Shown: positions 25,539-37,193, numbered from the stretch's first letter. The stretch is 58,700 nucleotides of DNA from an uncultured Ruminococcus sp. (GCA_902800065.1 CADCDE010000004.1:1-58700); one strand, 5' to 3'. The notes: generated by a model from the sequence alone, not told the origin. A program made the numbers and translations.

Positions 25539-27274
25539 AAAACAAGGATACTTTAAAAAGAATTCTTAAATATGCAAAGCCTTATCGTTCAAGCCTTATC
25601 TTCGCCATGATATTCGCTCTTTTATACGTTGTTCTGAATCTGACTGCACCTGTACTTATAGGCTATGCAATAGACAATATTATAGACAAAAATAATGTTA
25701 ATTTCAGCGATATTTCAACGCTTTTATTAATGGTCGGTGTCACTGTCCTGTCATGTTCTGTATTTCAATGGCTTATGGGACTTTGCATTAATACAGTCAG
25801 CTATTGCACTGTTAGGGATATAAGAAAAGACATTTTCAGAAAATTCAATGCTGTTCCTCTCAGATACATTGACGGACACCCTCACGGTGATTTGATAAGC
25901 CGCATGATAAATGACGCTGATTCAGTCGGTGACGGTCTTTTGCATGGTATCACACAGTTATTTTCAGGTCTTGTAATGATTCTATGCACACTCGGTTTCA
26001 TGCTCTTTATCAACCCTTATATCGCTCTTGTAGTCGTTATTATAACTCCCCTTTCAATGTTCGTTGCAGCTTTTATAACAAAGCTATCTCAAAAACAATT
26101 CCGTGAACAGTCCAAAACTCAGGGTGAAATAAGTTCCTACATAGAAGAATACATAGGTCAGCAGAAAGTTGTAAAAGCATTCGGCTATGAAGACCGTTCA
26201 CAGGAAAATTTCGAGGAAATAAACGCACGTCTCCTTGATTGTGGCAAAAAAGCTCAATTCTATTCATCTCTCGCAAATCCAAGCACGAGATTTGTTAACG
26301 GCATTGTAACTGCCGCTGTATGCACTGTCGGTTCAATAAGTGCTATTCAAGGCACTCTCTCTGTCGGTCAAATATCTATGTTCATTACATACGCAAATCA
26401 ATATACAAAGCCTTTCAATGAAGTAACAGGCGTTATCCCTCAATTACAATCTGCTGCTGCAGGTGCAGCAAGAGTTTTCACTCTCCTTGATGAACAAGAC
26501 CAGGAACCCGACAAGGAAAATTTCATTGAAATGACTGACTGCAAAGGAAAAATAGATATTGAAAATGTCAATTTCTCATATGTCCCCGAAAAATCTCTTA
26601 TCACAGATTTCAACCTCCATGTAAAACCCGGTCAGAATGTTGCAATAGTAGGTCCCACAGGCTGCGGAAAAACTACTCTTATAAATCTCCTTATGCGTTT
26701 CTATGACGTTAACAGCGGTGATATCAAAATTGACGGCACAAGTATTTATGATATAAAAAGAAATTCTCTACGTTCACTCTATGGAATGGTACTTCAGGAC
26801 AGCTGGCTTTATAATGCAAGTATCAGGGATAATATAGCCTACGGTAAACCCGATGCAACTCTTGATGAAGTCAAAAAAGCTGCCAAAGATGCTTTCATTG
26901 ACCATTTTATAGAACGTCTCCCCGACAAATACGATACAATCATCACCGAAGAAGGTGCTAATCTTTCACAGGGGCAAAGACAGTTAATGTGCATTGCAAG
27001 AGTAATGTTATGCGCCCCCCCTATGCTTATTCTTGATGAAGCCACTTCAAGCATTGATACCCGTACAGAAATAAAAATACAGCGAGCTTTCAACAAAATG
27101 ATGGAGGACAGGACAAGTTTTATAGTCGCTCACAGACTTTCAACTATCAAGGAAGCTGATATTATACTCGTAATGAAAGACGGAAATATAATCGAACAGG
27201 GCAGCCATGATGAATTGATGAAGCAAAACGGCTTTTACTGCACTCTCTACAATTCACAGTTTGCCGCAACTTAA
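25535..27274 (+). CDS. ABC exporter half-transporter, subunit 2
   Basis: A 579-residue partner of the preceding gene. A six-helix membrane domain is followed by an ATPase with Walker A VGPTGCGKTT near residue 373, Walker B PPMLILDEATSSIDTRTE with a normal catalytic Glu, and VAHRLSTIKEAD with the switch His. The signature is LSQGQRQ, where GG has become QG; this is common in the canonical subunit of heterodimers. Together the two subunits should make one canonical and one degenerate ATP site. Drug or lipid export is typical; the substrate is unknown. No regulator gene adjoins. Confidence 0.92.
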   Translation: MKNKDTLKRILKYAKPYRSSLIFAMIFALLYVVLNLTAPVLIGYAIDNIIDKNNVNFSDISTLLLMVGVTVLSCSVFQWLMGLCINTVSYCTVRDIRKDIFRKFNAVPLRYIDGHPHGDLISRMINDADSVGDGLLHGITQLFSGLVMILCTLGFMLFINPYIALVVVIITPLSMFVAAFITKLSQKQFREQSKTQGEISSYIEEYIGQQKVVKAFGYEDRSQENFEEINARLLDCGKKAQFYSSLANPSTRFVNGIVTAAVCTVGSISAIQGTLSVGQISMFITYANQYTKPFNEVTGVIPQLQSAAAGAARVFTLLDEQDQEPDKENFIEMTDCKGKIDIENVNFSYVPEKSLITDFNLHVKPGQNVAIVGPTGCGKTTLINLLMRFYDVNSGDIKIDGTSIYDIKRNSLRSLYGMVLQDSWLYNASIRDNIAYGKPDATLDEVKKAAKDAFIDHFIERLPDKYDTIITEEGANLSQGQRQLMCIARVMLCAPPMLILDEATSSIDTRTEIKIQRAFNKMMEDRTSFIVAHRLSTIKEADIILVMKDGNIIEQGSHDELMKQNGFYCTLYNSQFAAT

Positions 27275-27278
27275 CATT

Positions 27279-27342
27279 GTCATTCTGAGGAACGACAGCG
27301 ACGAAGAATCTTTTAAAGATTCCTCACTACGTTCGGAATGAC
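27279..27342. repeat. core hairpin repeat, stand-alone copy (64 bp)
   Basis: It starts GTCATTCTGAGGAACGACAG and ends TACGTTCGGAATGAC; the two halves fold back on each other around AATCTTTTAAAGATT. It is the same sequence found inside A1 and A2, here without their ends. It lies between the ABC exporter stop and the pseudouridine synthase, 23 bases before the latter's start. Confidence 0.85.
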
Positions 27343-27365
27343 ATAATTAAACGGAGGTCTGATAT

Positions 27366-28085
27366 ATGGCACTGCAAAGAATCGACAAAATATTATCTTC
27401 CCAAAATATTGGCTCACGAAACGATATTAAAGAAATGATTAAAAAAAAGAGAATTTCCGTTGACGGTAAAATCATTCTTAAACCCGATGAAAAATTTGAT
27501 CCCAATATCTCCGAAATAAAAGTTGACGGGAATATAATTTCTTTCAAGAAATATCTCTATGTAATGATGAATAAGCCGTCAGGCGTACTTTCCGCTACCT
27601 ATGACAAATATGATAAAACTGTTCTGGATATTCTCCCTAAGGAATTTCAGCGAAACGGACTTTTCCCTGCAGGACGGCTTGACAAGGATACCGAAGGCTT
27701 CGTTCTTATTACAGATGACGGAGAACTTGCTCACAAAATGCTCTCTCCTAAAAATCATGTCTATAAATTGTACAAAGCTGTCGTTGACAAAATTCTCACA
27801 GATGAAGATGTACACGCATTTGAAAAAGGAATCTCTCTCGGTAAAGATGATTTTCTTCCCGCAAGCATGAAAATTCTTGATGAACATACTGCACTTGTTG
27901 AAATATGTGAGGGTAAGTTTCATCAGGTCAAAAAAATGTTCAATGCCGTCGGGGCAAATGTAATTTACCTTAAAAGATTACGCATAGGAGGAGTTTTTCT
28001 TGATGAAAATTTGTCGGCAGGTGAGTGCCGTCAACTGACTGAAAATGAAATTTCAGATATTTTAAGCAAAACTCATGGCATTTGA
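27366..28085 (+). CDS. RsuA/RluB/RluE/RluF-family pseudouridine synthase
   Basis: A 239-residue rRNA pseudouridine synthase. An S4 RNA-binding domain (about 1-58, RIDKILSSQNIGSRNDIKEM) precedes the catalytic domain with GRLDKDTEGFVLITDDGEL, in which the Asp is the nucleophile, near residue 103. KLYKAVVDKIL and CEGKFHQVKKMF follow. The overall length and short C-terminus fit RsuA, which modifies 16S rRNA U516, but the sequence alone does not separate it from RluB/E/F. ATG has GGAGG 9 bases upstream, just after the hairpin repeat. Confidence 0.92.
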   Translation: MALQRIDKILSSQNIGSRNDIKEMIKKKRISVDGKIILKPDEKFDPNISEIKVDGNIISFKKYLYVMMNKPSGVLSATYDKYDKTVLDILPKEFQRNGLFPAGRLDKDTEGFVLITDDGELAHKMLSPKNHVYKLYKAVVDKILTDEDVHAFEKGISLGKDDFLPASMKILDEHTALVEICEGKFHQVKKMFNAVGANVIYLKRLRIGGVFLDENLSAGECRQLTENEISDILSKTHGI

Positions 28086-28279
28086 GTATAAATTCAATGT
28101 GCAAAACGCACAATTTCAACTGTTAATATTTGGCTTATGTGAATTATATCTAAAGTATTCATAAAGATTTTAGTAAAAAAAAGTATTTTATTTTTAGAAA
28201 AAATCTGTTATATTTATATTGTTGAATATTGGATTCAAATTACGCTTTTTAACAGCGAATAATTCAGGAGGCATAAATA

Positions 28280-29392
28280 ATGGCTAGTGTATCATTAAAA
28301 AATGTTTACAAAATTTACGATGGAAATGTCGTAGCAGTAAACGACTTTAACCTTGAAATTGAAGACAAGGAGTTTATCATCTTCGTTGGTCCTTCAGGCT
28401 GCGGTAAATCTACTACTCTCCGTATGATTGCAGGTCTTGAAGACATCTCTAAGGGTGAACTTCATATAGGCGACGTTCTTGCAAACGACATCTCTCCGAA
28501 AGACAGAGATATCGCAATGGTTTTCCAGAACTACGCTCTTTATCCGCATATGACAGTTTTTGACAACATGGCTTTCGGTCTTAAACTTCGTAAAACTCCT
28601 CCGGAGGAAATAAGAAGACGTGTTGAAGAAGCTGCTCGTTCACTCGATATCGCTCATCTTCTTGAACGTAAACCGAAGGCTCTCTCCGGTGGTCAGAGAC
28701 AGCGTGTTGCCCTTGGTCGTGCTATCGTCCGTGACCCGAAGGTATTCCTTCTTGACGAACCGCTCTCTAACCTCGATGCTAAATTGAGAACTGCCATGAG
28801 AACTGAGATTTCAAAGCTCCACAAGAGACTCGGTACAACATTTATCTACGTTACACATGACCAGACAGAGGCTATGACAATGGCTGACCGTATCGTTGTT
28901 ATGAAAGACGGTTTCATTCAGCAGGTTGATACTCCTCAGAATCTCTATGAGAGACCTTGTAACCAGTTCGTTGCAGGATTTATGGGTACTCCTCAGATGA
29001 ACTTCATAGATGCTACTATCGTCCGTTCAGGTGATGACTACGGTATCCACTTCGGTAACTACACACTTCCTCTCCCCGAATCAAAGAACAAAAAGAATAT
29101 CCTTTCACACTTTGTCGGCAAGGAAGTTGTTCTCGGTATCCGTCCCGAGGATATACATGATGAGCCTGAATTCCTTGAAAGATCAGAAGAAAGCATTATC
29201 GAAGCTCAGGTAGAAATTACAGAACTTATGGGTAACGAAATTTATCTCTACCTCAACATTGAAGGTACTTCCGCTATTGCCCGTGTTGATCCGTCTTCAA
29301 CTGCTGAAGCAGGTGAAGTTGTCGAGATAGCTTTTGACGTTGAAAAAATTCATATCTTCGACAAAGAAACAGAAAGAACTATCACTAACTGA
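28280..29392 (+). CDS. stand-alone carbohydrate ABC importer ATPase (MsmK/UgpC type)
   Basis: A 370-residue ATPase of the CUT1 sugar-importer class. Walker A is [10 protein letters not shown] near residue 37, the Q-loop is [20 protein letters not shown], the signature [14 protein letters not shown] near 134 and Walker [17 protein letters not shown]. The C-terminal regulatory OB-fold domain starts near 240 ([12 protein letters not shown]). No permease or binding protein is nearby; it has its own extended -10 promoter (TGTTATATT in the leader near 28207) and terminator. MsmK and MsmX are known to serve several sugar importers from a separate locus, and this layout fits that role. GGAGG precedes the ATG. 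Confidence 0.93.
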   Translation: MASVSLKNVYKIYDGNVVAVNDFNLEIEDKEFIIFVGPSGCGKSTTLRMIAGLEDISKGELHIGDVLANDISPKDRDIAMVFQNYALYPHMTVFDNMAFGLKLRKTPPEEIRRRVEEAARSLDIAHLLERKPKALSGGQRQRVALGRAIVRDPKVFLLDEPLSNLDAKLRTAMRTEISKLHKRLGTTFIYVTHDQTEAMTMADRIVVMKDGFIQQVDTPQNLYERPCNQFVAGFMGTPQMNFIDATIVRSGDDYGIHFGNYTLPLPESKNKKNILSHFVGKEVVLGIRPEDIHDEPEFLERSEESIIEAQVEITELMGNEIYLYLNIEGTSAIARVDPSSTAEAGEVVEIAFDVEKIHIFDKETERTITN

Positions 29393-29422
29393 TTTTCCCC
29401 TTTCAGTTTAATAAAAAGTTTT

Positions 29423-29456
29423 GAGGACTGTATCATCATACAGCCCTCATCTTTTT
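29423..29456 (+). terminator. intrinsic terminator of the sugar-importer ATPase gene
   Basis: The arms GAGGACTGTAT and ATACAGCCCTC (one mismatch, 4-base loop) are followed by ATCTTTTTC. Confidence 0.88.
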
Positions 29457-29541
29457 CGCCCCGAATAAGTGAATTTCAATACACGTCTCCGGGCGTTTCT
29501 TTTGCTCGAAATCTCCTTTTTTGGTAAAAATAAAAAAAATA

Positions 29542-29578
29542 ACGGTTTTTTTGCAGAAAACTCTTGACAAAAAACCGT
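29542..29578. promoter_or_regulatory. inverted repeat flanking the rpoB -35 region
   Basis: The arms ACGGTTTTTT (29542-29551) and AAAAAACCGT (29569-29578) are perfect over 10 bp and bracket the -35 hexamer. It could be an operator or chance A/T-tract symmetry; no other copy is seen in the window. Confidence 0.4.
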
Positions 29579-29592
29579 CTTTGGAGTATATT
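29564..29592 (+). promoter_or_regulatory. rpoB-rpoC promoter
   Basis: Consensus TTGACA (29564-29569), 17 bases, TATATT (29587-29592); a TATAAT follows at once. The start codon is 165 bases downstream, so the operon has a long leader. Confidence 0.85.
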
Positions 29593-29669
29593 ATTATAAT
29601 ACATCATAGTAGAGGATTGTCCATTTTTGGCTGTATCCCCTTAAACAACTTATAAGAATATTATCATAA

Positions 29670-29708
29670 TTTACAAAAAAAATCAAGATATTTTTTGTAA
29701 ATTTTTTT
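29670..29708 (+). promoter_or_regulatory. A/T-only hairpin with T-run in the rpoB leader
   Basis: The arms TTTACAAAAAA (29670-29680) and TTTTTTGTAAA (29691-29701) are perfect and are followed by seven T residues. The shape is that of an intrinsic terminator but with a very weak stem, inside the rpoB leader 49 bases before the start. A partial attenuator is possible; function is unproven. Confidence 0.5.
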
Positions 29709-29756
29709 ATCTCTTTTAAGTCTGATGTCTTTTAAAAAATTGAATGGAGTGATTGT

Positions 29757-32700
29757 ATGGTAAATGTCAAACCGGTTCGTCTCGGAAACACTGAACGTAT
29801 GAGCTTTTCCCACACTGACGAAGTTATTCCTATGCCTAATCTTATTGAGATCCAGAAGGATTCGTATGAGTGGTTCTTGAACAAGGGCTTGAAGGAAGTT
29901 TTTGAAGACGTTTCAGGTATAACTGACTACTCCGGAAATCTTGTACTGAGCTTCCTCGATTACAAGCTTGACAGAGAACACCCTAATTATTCAATAGCCG
30001 AATGCAAGGAACGTGATGTGACCTATTCTGCTCCGCTGATCGTCAAAGCCTCCCTTTTCAACAGGGAAACAGGTGAGGGTAAAGAATCAACGGTATTTAT
30101 GGGCGATTTCCCTCTCATGACACCAAGCGGTACCTTCGTTATCAACGGTGCCGAAAGAGTTGTCGTTTCACAGCTTGTACGTTCTCCGGGTGTCTATTAC
30201 AAGATGGATCATGACAAAACCGGCAAGGAACTTTTCAGTGCAACGGTCATCCCCAACAGAGGTGCTTGGCTTGAGTACGAAAATGATGTCAATGATATTT
30301 TCTATGTCCGTATAGATAAAAACAGAAAACTCCCTGTCACTACCTTCATCCGTGCACTCGGACTTGGCACTGATCAGGAAATCCTTGATTATTTCGGTGA
30401 AGATGACAGAATGCTGGCTACTATCGAAAAGGATTCTACCAAAAATCAGGATGACGCTCTCAAAGAGGTCTACAGAAAGCTCCGTCCGAGTGAGCCTCCT
30501 ACAGTTGAAAGTGCAAAGGCTCATCTTGATATGCTTTTCTTTGATCCCAGACGTTACGATATGTCCAGAGTCGGAAGATATAAATACAACAAAAAACTCG
30601 GCATTGCTAACAGACTTGCAAATCATGTACTTGCAGAACCTGTAGCTGATCCTTCAACAGGTGAAATACTCGCTGATGAAGGCGAAATGATAACCAAGGA
30701 ACGTGCCTTTGAGATAGAAGATGCAGGCGTTACAGTCGCATATGTACTTAACAACGAGGGCAAACCTGTTAAAATAATATCAAACGGCATGGTCGATATC
30801 AAAAAATACGTTGACTTTGATGTTGAAGAACTTGGCATAAACGAAAAGGTTCGCTTCAAGGTACTGCGTGAACTACTTGATACCTGTCCCGATAAGGAAA
30901 CTCTTAAAAAAGAAATCAAAAAAAATAAAGATGCTCTCATCCCAAAGCATATAATAATAGACGATATCTTCTCTACTATAAACTATATGAACTCTCTTGC
31001 CTGCGGTATCGGTACCACTGATGATATCGACCATCTCGGCAACAGACGTATCCGTTGTGTCGGCGAGCTTCTCCAGAACCAGTTCAGGATCGGCTTCTCC
31101 CGTCTTGAAAGAGTTATCCGTGAAAGAATGACTCTCAATGCTCAGGATGTTAACAATCTCGCTCCCAATACTCTTATAAATATCCGTCCCGTTACCGCTG
31201 CTATTAAGGAATTCTTCGGCTCCTCCCCTCTCTCTCAGTTCATGGACCAGAACAATCCCCTTGCAGAGCTTACTCATAAAAGACGTCTCTCCGCTCTCGG
31301 TCCCGGCGGTCTCTCAAGAGACCGTGCAGGATTTGAAGTCCGTGACGTTCACTATACTCATTACGGCAGAATGTGTCCTATCGAGACTCCTGAAGGTCCT
31401 AACATCGGTCTTATCTCTTATCTCGCTACATTCGCCAAAATAAACGAATACGGTCTTATCGAGGCTCCCTTCCGTAAAATTGACAAAGAAAAAGGCATCG
31501 TTACAAGAGAAGTTGAATATATGACTGCCGATACCGGCGACAATTATATTATCGCTCAGGCTAACGAACCCCTTGACGAAAACGGCAGATTCGTCAACAA
31601 AAAAATTGTCGGAAGATACCGTGAAGAATTTATCGAAATTGAACCTTCAAAGGCTGACTATATGGACGTTTCTCCGAAAATGGTCGTATCTGTCGCTACT
31701 GCAATGATACCTTTCCTTGAAAACGATGATGCCAACCGTGCATTGATGGGTTCCAACATGCAGCGTCAGGCTGTACCGCTTCTCGTTACAGAGGCTCCTA
31801 TCGTCGGCACAGGTATGGAATACAAAGCCGGTGTTGACTCCGGTGTCTGCATACTCTCAGAGGATGACGGCGTTGTCGAATATGTAAGTGCAGATCAGAT
31901 AAAAGTAAAATACGACTCAGGAAGAACTCAATCCTTCATTGTGACCAAATTCACTCGTTCAAACCAGGGTACCTGCATCAATCAGGTACCGATAGTAGAT
32001 GTCGGTCAGCGTGTCAAAAAAGGCGAAGTCCTCGCTGACGGTCCCGCTACAAGCAACGGCGAGATAAGCCTCGGCAAAAATGCACTTATCGGCTTTATGA
32101 CCTGGGAGGGCTACAACTATGAAGACGCTGTCCTCCTTAATGAAAAAATTGTTCGTGATGATGTCTATACATCAATTCACATTGAAGAATATGAAACTGA
32201 AGCCCGTGACACAAAGCTCGGTGCTGAAGAAATAACCAGAGATATCCCAAATATCGGTGACGATCAGCTCCGTGAGCTTGATGAACGTGGTATAATCCGT
32301 GTCGGTGCTGAGGTCCATGCAGGTGATATCCTTGTCGGTAAAGTAACTCCAAAGGGTGAAACCGAACTCACTGCCGAAGAACGTCTTCTTCGTGCAATAT
32401 TCGGTGAAAAATCCCGTGAAGTCCGTGACACATCCCTCAGAGTGCCTCATGGTGAATACGGTATCATCGTTGACGTAAAGGTATTTACCAAAGACAAAAC
32501 AGGCGATCCAAACGAAACTATATCAGATGAGCTTGCTCCGGGCGTAAACAAGGTTGTCCGCTGCTATATCGCTCAGAAACGTAAAATTCAGGTCGGCGAC
32601 AAAATGGCCGGTCGTCACGGAAACAAGGGTGTCGTTTCCCGTGTTCTCCCCGAGGAAGATATGCCTTTCCTTCCTGACGGCAGACCTCTTGACATCGTTC

Positions 32701-33518
32701 TTAACCCTCTCGGCGTTCCGTCCCGTATGAATATCGGTCAGGTTCTTGAAGTACATCTCGGCTACGCTGCAAAGGCTCTTGGCTGGAAGATCATGACTCC
32801 CGTTTTTGACGGTGCCCATGAACAGGATATCTTCCAGTGTCTGCGTGATGCAGGTATCTCCGATGACGGCAAGATATGGCTCAGAGACGGCAGAACCGGT
32901 GAGCTTTTCGACAATCCTGTCACTGTCGGCTATATGTACTATCTCAAGCTCCATCATCTCGTTGACGATAAAATACACGCCCGTTCAACAGGTCCTTACT
33001 CTCTCGTTACACAGCAGCCTCTGGGCGGTAAAGCTCAGTTCGGCGGTCAGCGTTTCGGTGAAATGGAAGTATGGGCTCTTGAAGCTTACGGTGCAGCCTA
33101 CACTCTCCAGGAGATCCTCACTGTCAAATCAGATGACGTTGTCGGACGTGTCAAAACTTTCGAGGCTATCGTCAAAGGTGAAAATATCCCCAAACCGGGT
33201 ATCCCTGAATCCTTCAAAGTACTTATCAAAGAACTTCAGTCTCTTGCACTTGATATCAAAGTCCTTGACAAAGACAACAATGAAATCGATCTCCGTCAGG
33301 ATTTCGATGACGGTCTCCCTGCAAATACTGTCTTTGATGAGAAAAATGTTATCACTGATGATATAAATGACAGTTATCAGACTGTCGATGAAAAGGGTGA
33401 AGCTGAAACCTTTGATTCAAATGATGATTACTATCAGAGTGACAATGACGACGAATTTTATCAGAATGACAATGACTCACTTTTCGATGATATACTCAAC
33501 CCATCAACCGATGACTGA
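29757..33518 (+). CDS. rpoB: DNA-directed RNA polymerase beta subunit
   Basis: A 1253-residue catalytic subunit. Diagnostic regions include the rifampicin-pocket segment ([20 protein letters not shown] near residue 495, then [20 protein letters not shown]), [20 protein letters not shown] and [12 protein letters not shown] near 950. The C-terminal [20 protein letters not shown] is the clamp anchor. The last 55 residues form a tail rich in Asp, Asn, Gln and Tyr beyond the conserved end. rpoC follows after 17 bases. Unusually, no rplJ-rplL precedes it; the upstream neighbour is a sugar-importer ATPase gene. Confidence 0.99.
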   Translation: MVNVKPVRLGNTERMSFSHTDEVIPMPNLIEIQKDSYEWFLNKGLKEVFEDVSGITDYSGNLVLSFLDYKLDREHPNYSIAECKERDVTYSAPLIVKASLFNRETGEGKESTVFMGDFPLMTPSGTFVINGAERVVVSQLVRSPGVYYKMDHDKTGKELFSATVIPNRGAWLEYENDVNDIFYVRIDKNRKLPVTTFIRALGLGTDQEILDYFGEDDRMLATIEKDSTKNQDDALKEVYRKLRPSEPPTVESAKAHLDMLFFDPRRYDMSRVGRYKYNKKLGIANRLANHVLAEPVADPSTGEILADEGEMITKERAFEIEDAGVTVAYVLNNEGKPVKIISNGMVDIKKYVDFDVEELGINEKVRFKVLRELLDTCPDKETLKKEIKKNKDALIPKHIIIDDIFSTINYMNSLACGIGTTDDIDHLGNRRIRCVGELLQNQFRIGFSRLERVIRERMTLNAQDVNNLAPNTLINIRPVTAAIKEFFGSSPLSQFMDQNNPLAELTHKRRLSALGPGGLSRDRAGFEVRDVHYTHYGRMCPIETPEGPNIGLISYLATFAKINEYGLIEAPFRKIDKEKGIVTREVEYMTADTGDNYIIAQANEPLDENGRFVNKKIVGRYREEFIEIEPSKADYMDVSPKMVVSVATAMIPFLENDDANRALMGSNMQRQAVPLLVTEAPIVGTGMEYKAGVDSGVCILSEDDGVVEYVSADQIKVKYDSGRTQSFIVTKFTRSNQGTCINQVPIVDVGQRVKKGEVLADGPATSNGEISLGKNALIGFMTWEGYNYEDAVLLNEKIVRDDVYTSIHIEEYETEARDTKLGAEEITRDIPNIGDDQLRELDERGIIRVGAEVHAGDILVGKVTPKGETELTAEERLLRAIFGEKSREVRDTSLRVPHGEYGIIVDVKVFTKDKTGDPNETISDELAPGVNKVVRCYIAQKRKIQVGDKMAGRHGNKGVVSRVLPEEDMPFLPDGRPLDIVLNPLGVPSRMNIGQVLEVHLGYAAKALGWKIMTPVFDGAHEQDIFQCLRDAGISDDGKIWLRDGRTGELFDNPVTVGYMYYLKLHHLVDDKIHARSTGPYSLVTQQPLGGKAQFGGQRFGEMEVWALEAYGAAYTLQEILTVKSDDVVGRVKTFEAIVKGENIPKPGIPESFKVLIKELQSLALDIKVLDKDNNEIDLRQDFDDGLPANTVFDEKNVITDDINDSYQTVDEKGEAETFDSNDDYYQSDNDDEFYQNDNDSLFDDILNPSTDD

Positions 33519-33535
33519 AAGGAGGATTCCGATTA

Positions 33536-36500
33536 ATGGAATTTAACAAATTTGAGTCTATAAAAATAGGTCTTGCTTCGCCTGATCTTATCAGAGAATG
33601 GTCTTACGGTGAAGTCAAGAAACCCGAAACCATTAACTACCGTACCCTCAAGCCTGAAAAGGACGGTCTCTTCTGCGAAGCTATCTTCGGTCCCCAGAAG
33701 GACTGGGAATGCCACTGCGGAAAATATAAAAAAGTCCACTTCAAAGGCAGAATATGTGAACGCTGCGGCGTTGAGATAACAAGCTCAAAGGTCAGACGTG
33801 AGCGTATGGGACATATCGAACTTGCAGCTCCTGTTTCACATATATGGTACTTCAAGGGTATTCCCTCAAGAATGGGACTCATTCTCGATATTTCTCCACG
33901 TACCCTTGAAAAAATCCTCTATTTCGCTATGTACATCGTTACGGAAATCACTCCCGACAGTGATGCTTCCCGTGAACTCTCTCTCCAGCAGTGCCTTTCC
34001 GAAAAAGAATACATGGACTTCAAAGACAAGTATGAAGATGATTTCGAGGCTATGATGGGTGCTGAGGCTATCCAGAAACTTCTCCGCAATATCGACCTGG
34101 ATTCACTCTCAGTCGAACTCAAGGAAGAACTTGAAGGTGCATCAGGTCAGAAAAAAGTCCGTATCCTCAAACGTCTTGAGGTCGTTGAGGCATTCCGTCA
34201 GTCAGGCAACCGCCCCGAATGGATGATACTTGATGTTATCCCTGTTATCCCCCCGGATATCCGTCCGATGGTACAGCTTGACGGCGGCAGATTCGCTACC
34301 TCCGATCTTAACGATCTCTACAGACGTGTTATAAACAGAAACAACCGTCTTGCACGACTCATCGAACTCAACGCTCCTGACATCATTATCAGAAACGAAA
34401 AGCGTATGCTCCAGGAAGCTGTTGATGCCCTTATCGACAACGGCAGACGTGGCAGACCTGTTACAGGTCCTAACAACCGTGCATTGAAATCCCTCTCTGA
34501 TATGCTCAAGGGCAAGCAGGGACGTTTCCGTCAGAACCTCCTCGGTAAACGTGTTGACTATTCAGGTCGTTCCGTTATCGTCGTAGGCCCTGAACTCAAA
34601 ATGTATCAGTGCGGTCTTCCCAAAGAAATGGCTCTTGAGCTTTTCAAGCCCTTTGTAATGAAGATACTCTCCGAAAACAACAACAATATCCACAACATTA
34701 AAGCAGCTCGAAAGGCCGTTGAACGTGCAAGCCCCGAGGTTTGGGACGCTCTTGAAAGAGTCATCAAGGGACACCCCGTTATGCTCAACCGTGCCCCCAC
34801 TCTCCACAGACTCGGTATACAGGCTTTTGAACCTGTACTTGTCGAAGGTAAAGCACTTAAACTCCATCCCCTTGCCTGCACAGCTTTCAATGCTGACTTT
34901 GACGGTGACCAGATGGCTGTCCATGTTCCTCTCTCCGCTGAGGCTCAGGCTGAAGCCCGTTTCCTTATGCTCGCTGCCAACAACCTCCTCAAGCCCTCTG
35001 ACGGTAAACCCGTTACTGTACCTACTCAGGATATGGTACTCGGCTCCTATTACCTCACTCTCGATAAAGACGGCGAATTCGGTGAAGGCAAGATATTCCG
35101 TGATACAAATGAAGCTATCATGGCTTACGAGACCAAAGCCGTAAGTCTCCACGCTAAAATAAAAGTACGTCGTGAGGGTGAATGGAACGGTCAAAAGAGA
35201 TCAGTTCTCATAGATACCACTGTCGGCAGAATAATATTCAACCAGCCCATACCTCAAGACCTCGGCTATGTTGACAGAACCAAAGAAGAAAACTTCATGA
35301 AATACGAGATAGACTTCCTCGTAGGCAAAAAACAGCTTGGTCAGATATTCGACAAGTGTATCAAAAAGCATGGTACCCAGCTTACCTCCGTTGTACTTGA
35401 TGACGTTAAATCACAGGGCTACAAATACTCAACAAAGGGTGCTATCACTGTTGCCGTATGCGATGCCGAGATTCCTCCTGCAAAAAAGGATATCATCAAA
35501 GATGCAGAAGGCAAAATAGACAGAGTTACCAAAATGTACAGACGTGGTCTTATGTCCAATGAGGAACGCTACAACAATGTCCTCAAGATATGGGAACAGG
35601 CTACAAAAGACGTTACCGAAGCCCTCCAGGGCAATCTCGGACGATACAATCCTATCTTTATGATGGCTGACTCCGGTGCCCGTGGTTCTATGAACCAGAT
35701 AAGACAGCTTGCAGGTATGCGTGGACTTATTGCCAATACATCAGGTAAAACCATTGAAATCCCTATCCGTGCAAATTACCGTGAAGGTCTTAACATACTC
35801 GAATACTTCATCTCCTCCCGTGGTGCAAGAAAAGGTCTTGCCGATACTGCTCTCCGTACAGCCGACTCTGGTTACCTTACAAGACGACTCGTTGACGTTT
35901 CACAGGAGGTCATCATCCGTGAAGAAGACTGCGGTACAACAGACGGTATCATTGTATATGACATAAAACCCGATAAATCCGTTATCGAGACAATGCACGA
36001 AAGACTCCTCGGCAGATATCTCTGCGAGGACTTCAAGGACGCTGACGGTAATGTTCTTGTATCCTCCAACAAGATAATGGATGACCATGATGCCGATATT
36101 ATCGTTGACAGCGGTGTTGAAAAAATCAAGATCCGCTCAATCCTCGACTGCCGTGCAAAACACGGTGTATGCAGAAAATGCTACGGCTCTAACCTTGCAA
36201 ACGGTATGCCCGTTACTATCGGCGAGGCTGTCGGTATTATCGCCGCACAGTCTATCGGTGAACCCGGTACCCAGCTTACAATGCGTACCTTCCATACAGG
36301 CGGTGTTGCAGGTGCTGAAGATATTACACAAGGTCTTCCCCGTGTCGAAGAACTCTTTGAAGCAAGAAAACCAAAACGTCTCGCTATCATCAGTGAGATT
36401 GGCGGTCGTGTTACCTTCGAGGAAATCAAGAAAAACCGCCATGCAGTTATCACTGACCTTGAAACAGGCGAGAAAAAGGAATATCTCATTCCGTTCGGCT

Positions 36501-37123
36501 CAAGAACAAAAGTTGAAGAAGGTCAGATGATTGAAGCCGGTGATCTTATCACTGAAGGCTCTGTAAATCCTCATGATGTCCTCACAATTAAAGGCACTGA
36601 AGCTGTTCAGGACTATCTTATCGAAGAAGTACAGAACGCTTATCGTATGCAGGGTGTTGATATCAACGACAAGCACATCGAGGTCATTGTCCGTCAGATG
36701 ATGAGAAAAATACGTATTGATGATCCAGGTGATACAACTCTCCTCTCAGGCTCCGTTGTTGATAAGGGCGACTTCTATGCCGCTAACGAAGCTATCGAAA
36801 AGAGAATCGCAAACGGTGAAACAGGTCTTGCATTGGCTACCTATACTCCTATGCTCCTCGGTATCACCAAGGCTTCTCTTGCTACTGACTCCTTCCTCTC
36901 TGCAGCATCTTTCCAGGAAACTACCCGTGTTCTTACTGATGCAGCTATCAAGGGTAAGGTCGATCCTCTTATGGGACTCAAGGAAAATGTTATTATCGGT
37001 AAGCTCGTTCCCGCAGGTACAGGCATGAACCGTTACAGTGATGTTGAAATCGAGTCTACAGAAGAACCCCCTGCTATCATTACACCTATAACAACTCCTC
37101 CCGCAACAGGTGACTTTGAATAA
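33536..37123 (+). CDS. rpoC: DNA-directed RNA polymerase beta' subunit
   Basis: A 1195-residue subunit holding the active site. The N-terminal zinc site is [20 protein letters not shown] near residue 60. The catalytic Mg loop is [12 protein letters not shown] near 450. The second zinc site is in [13 protein letters not shown] near 865. The trigger-loop region is [20 protein letters not shown] and the bridge-helix end is [16 protein letters not shown]. It ends with a Pro/Thr-rich tail. GGAGG precedes the ATG. A strong terminator follows directly; rpsL, rpsG, fusA and tuf, the usual downstream genes, are absent. Confidence 0.99.
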   Translation: MEFNKFESIKIGLASPDLIREWSYGEVKKPETINYRTLKPEKDGLFCEAIFGPQKDWECHCGKYKKVHFKGRICERCGVEITSSKVRRERMGHIELAAPVSHIWYFKGIPSRMGLILDISPRTLEKILYFAMYIVTEITPDSDASRELSLQQCLSEKEYMDFKDKYEDDFEAMMGAEAIQKLLRNIDLDSLSVELKEELEGASGQKKVRILKRLEVVEAFRQSGNRPEWMILDVIPVIPPDIRPMVQLDGGRFATSDLNDLYRRVINRNNRLARLIELNAPDIIIRNEKRMLQEAVDALIDNGRRGRPVTGPNNRALKSLSDMLKGKQGRFRQNLLGKRVDYSGRSVIVVGPELKMYQCGLPKEMALELFKPFVMKILSENNNNIHNIKAARKAVERASPEVWDALERVIKGHPVMLNRAPTLHRLGIQAFEPVLVEGKALKLHPLACTAFNADFDGDQMAVHVPLSAEAQAEARFLMLAANNLLKPSDGKPVTVPTQDMVLGSYYLTLDKDGEFGEGKIFRDTNEAIMAYETKAVSLHAKIKVRREGEWNGQKRSVLIDTTVGRIIFNQPIPQDLGYVDRTKEENFMKYEIDFLVGKKQLGQIFDKCIKKHGTQLTSVVLDDVKSQGYKYSTKGAITVAVCDAEIPPAKKDIIKDAEGKIDRVTKMYRRGLMSNEERYNNVLKIWEQATKDVTEALQGNLGRYNPIFMMADSGARGSMNQIRQLAGMRGLIANTSGKTIEIPIRANYREGLNILEYFISSRGARKGLADTALRTADSGYLTRRLVDVSQEVIIREEDCGTTDGIIVYDIKPDKSVIETMHERLLGRYLCEDFKDADGNVLVSSNKIMDDHDADIIVDSGVEKIKIRSILDCRAKHGVCRKCYGSNLANGMPVTIGEAVGIIAAQSIGEPGTQLTMRTFHTGGVAGAEDITQGLPRVEELFEARKPKRLAIISEIGGRVTFEEIKKNRHAVITDLETGEKKEYLIPFGSRTKVEEGQMIEAGDLITEGSVNPHDVLTIKGTEAVQDYLIEEVQNAYRMQGVDINDKHIEVIVRQMMRKIRIDDPGDTTLLSGSVVDKGDFYAANEAIEKRIANGETGLALATYTPMLLGITKASLATDSFLSAASFQETTRVLTDAAIKGKVDPLMGLKENVIIGKLVPAGTGMNRYSDVEIESTEEPPAIITPITTPPATGDFE

Positions 37124-37134
37124 TCTCATATAAC

Positions 37135-37176
37135 AATAACGGTCAGAAACCTTTCGTTCTGACCGTTATTTTTTTA
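37135..37176 (+). terminator. intrinsic terminator of rpoBC
   Basis: Perfect 14-bp arms AATAACGGTCAGAA and TTCTGACCGTTATT with an 8-base loop are followed by a long T-run. Confidence 0.93.
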
Positions 37177-37193
37177 TACCATATTTTGTATTC

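Noticed and set aside
34562..35194. 210-codon minus-strand frame opposite rpoC
   Set aside because: Shadow of the strongly biased codon use in rpoC; no independent support.
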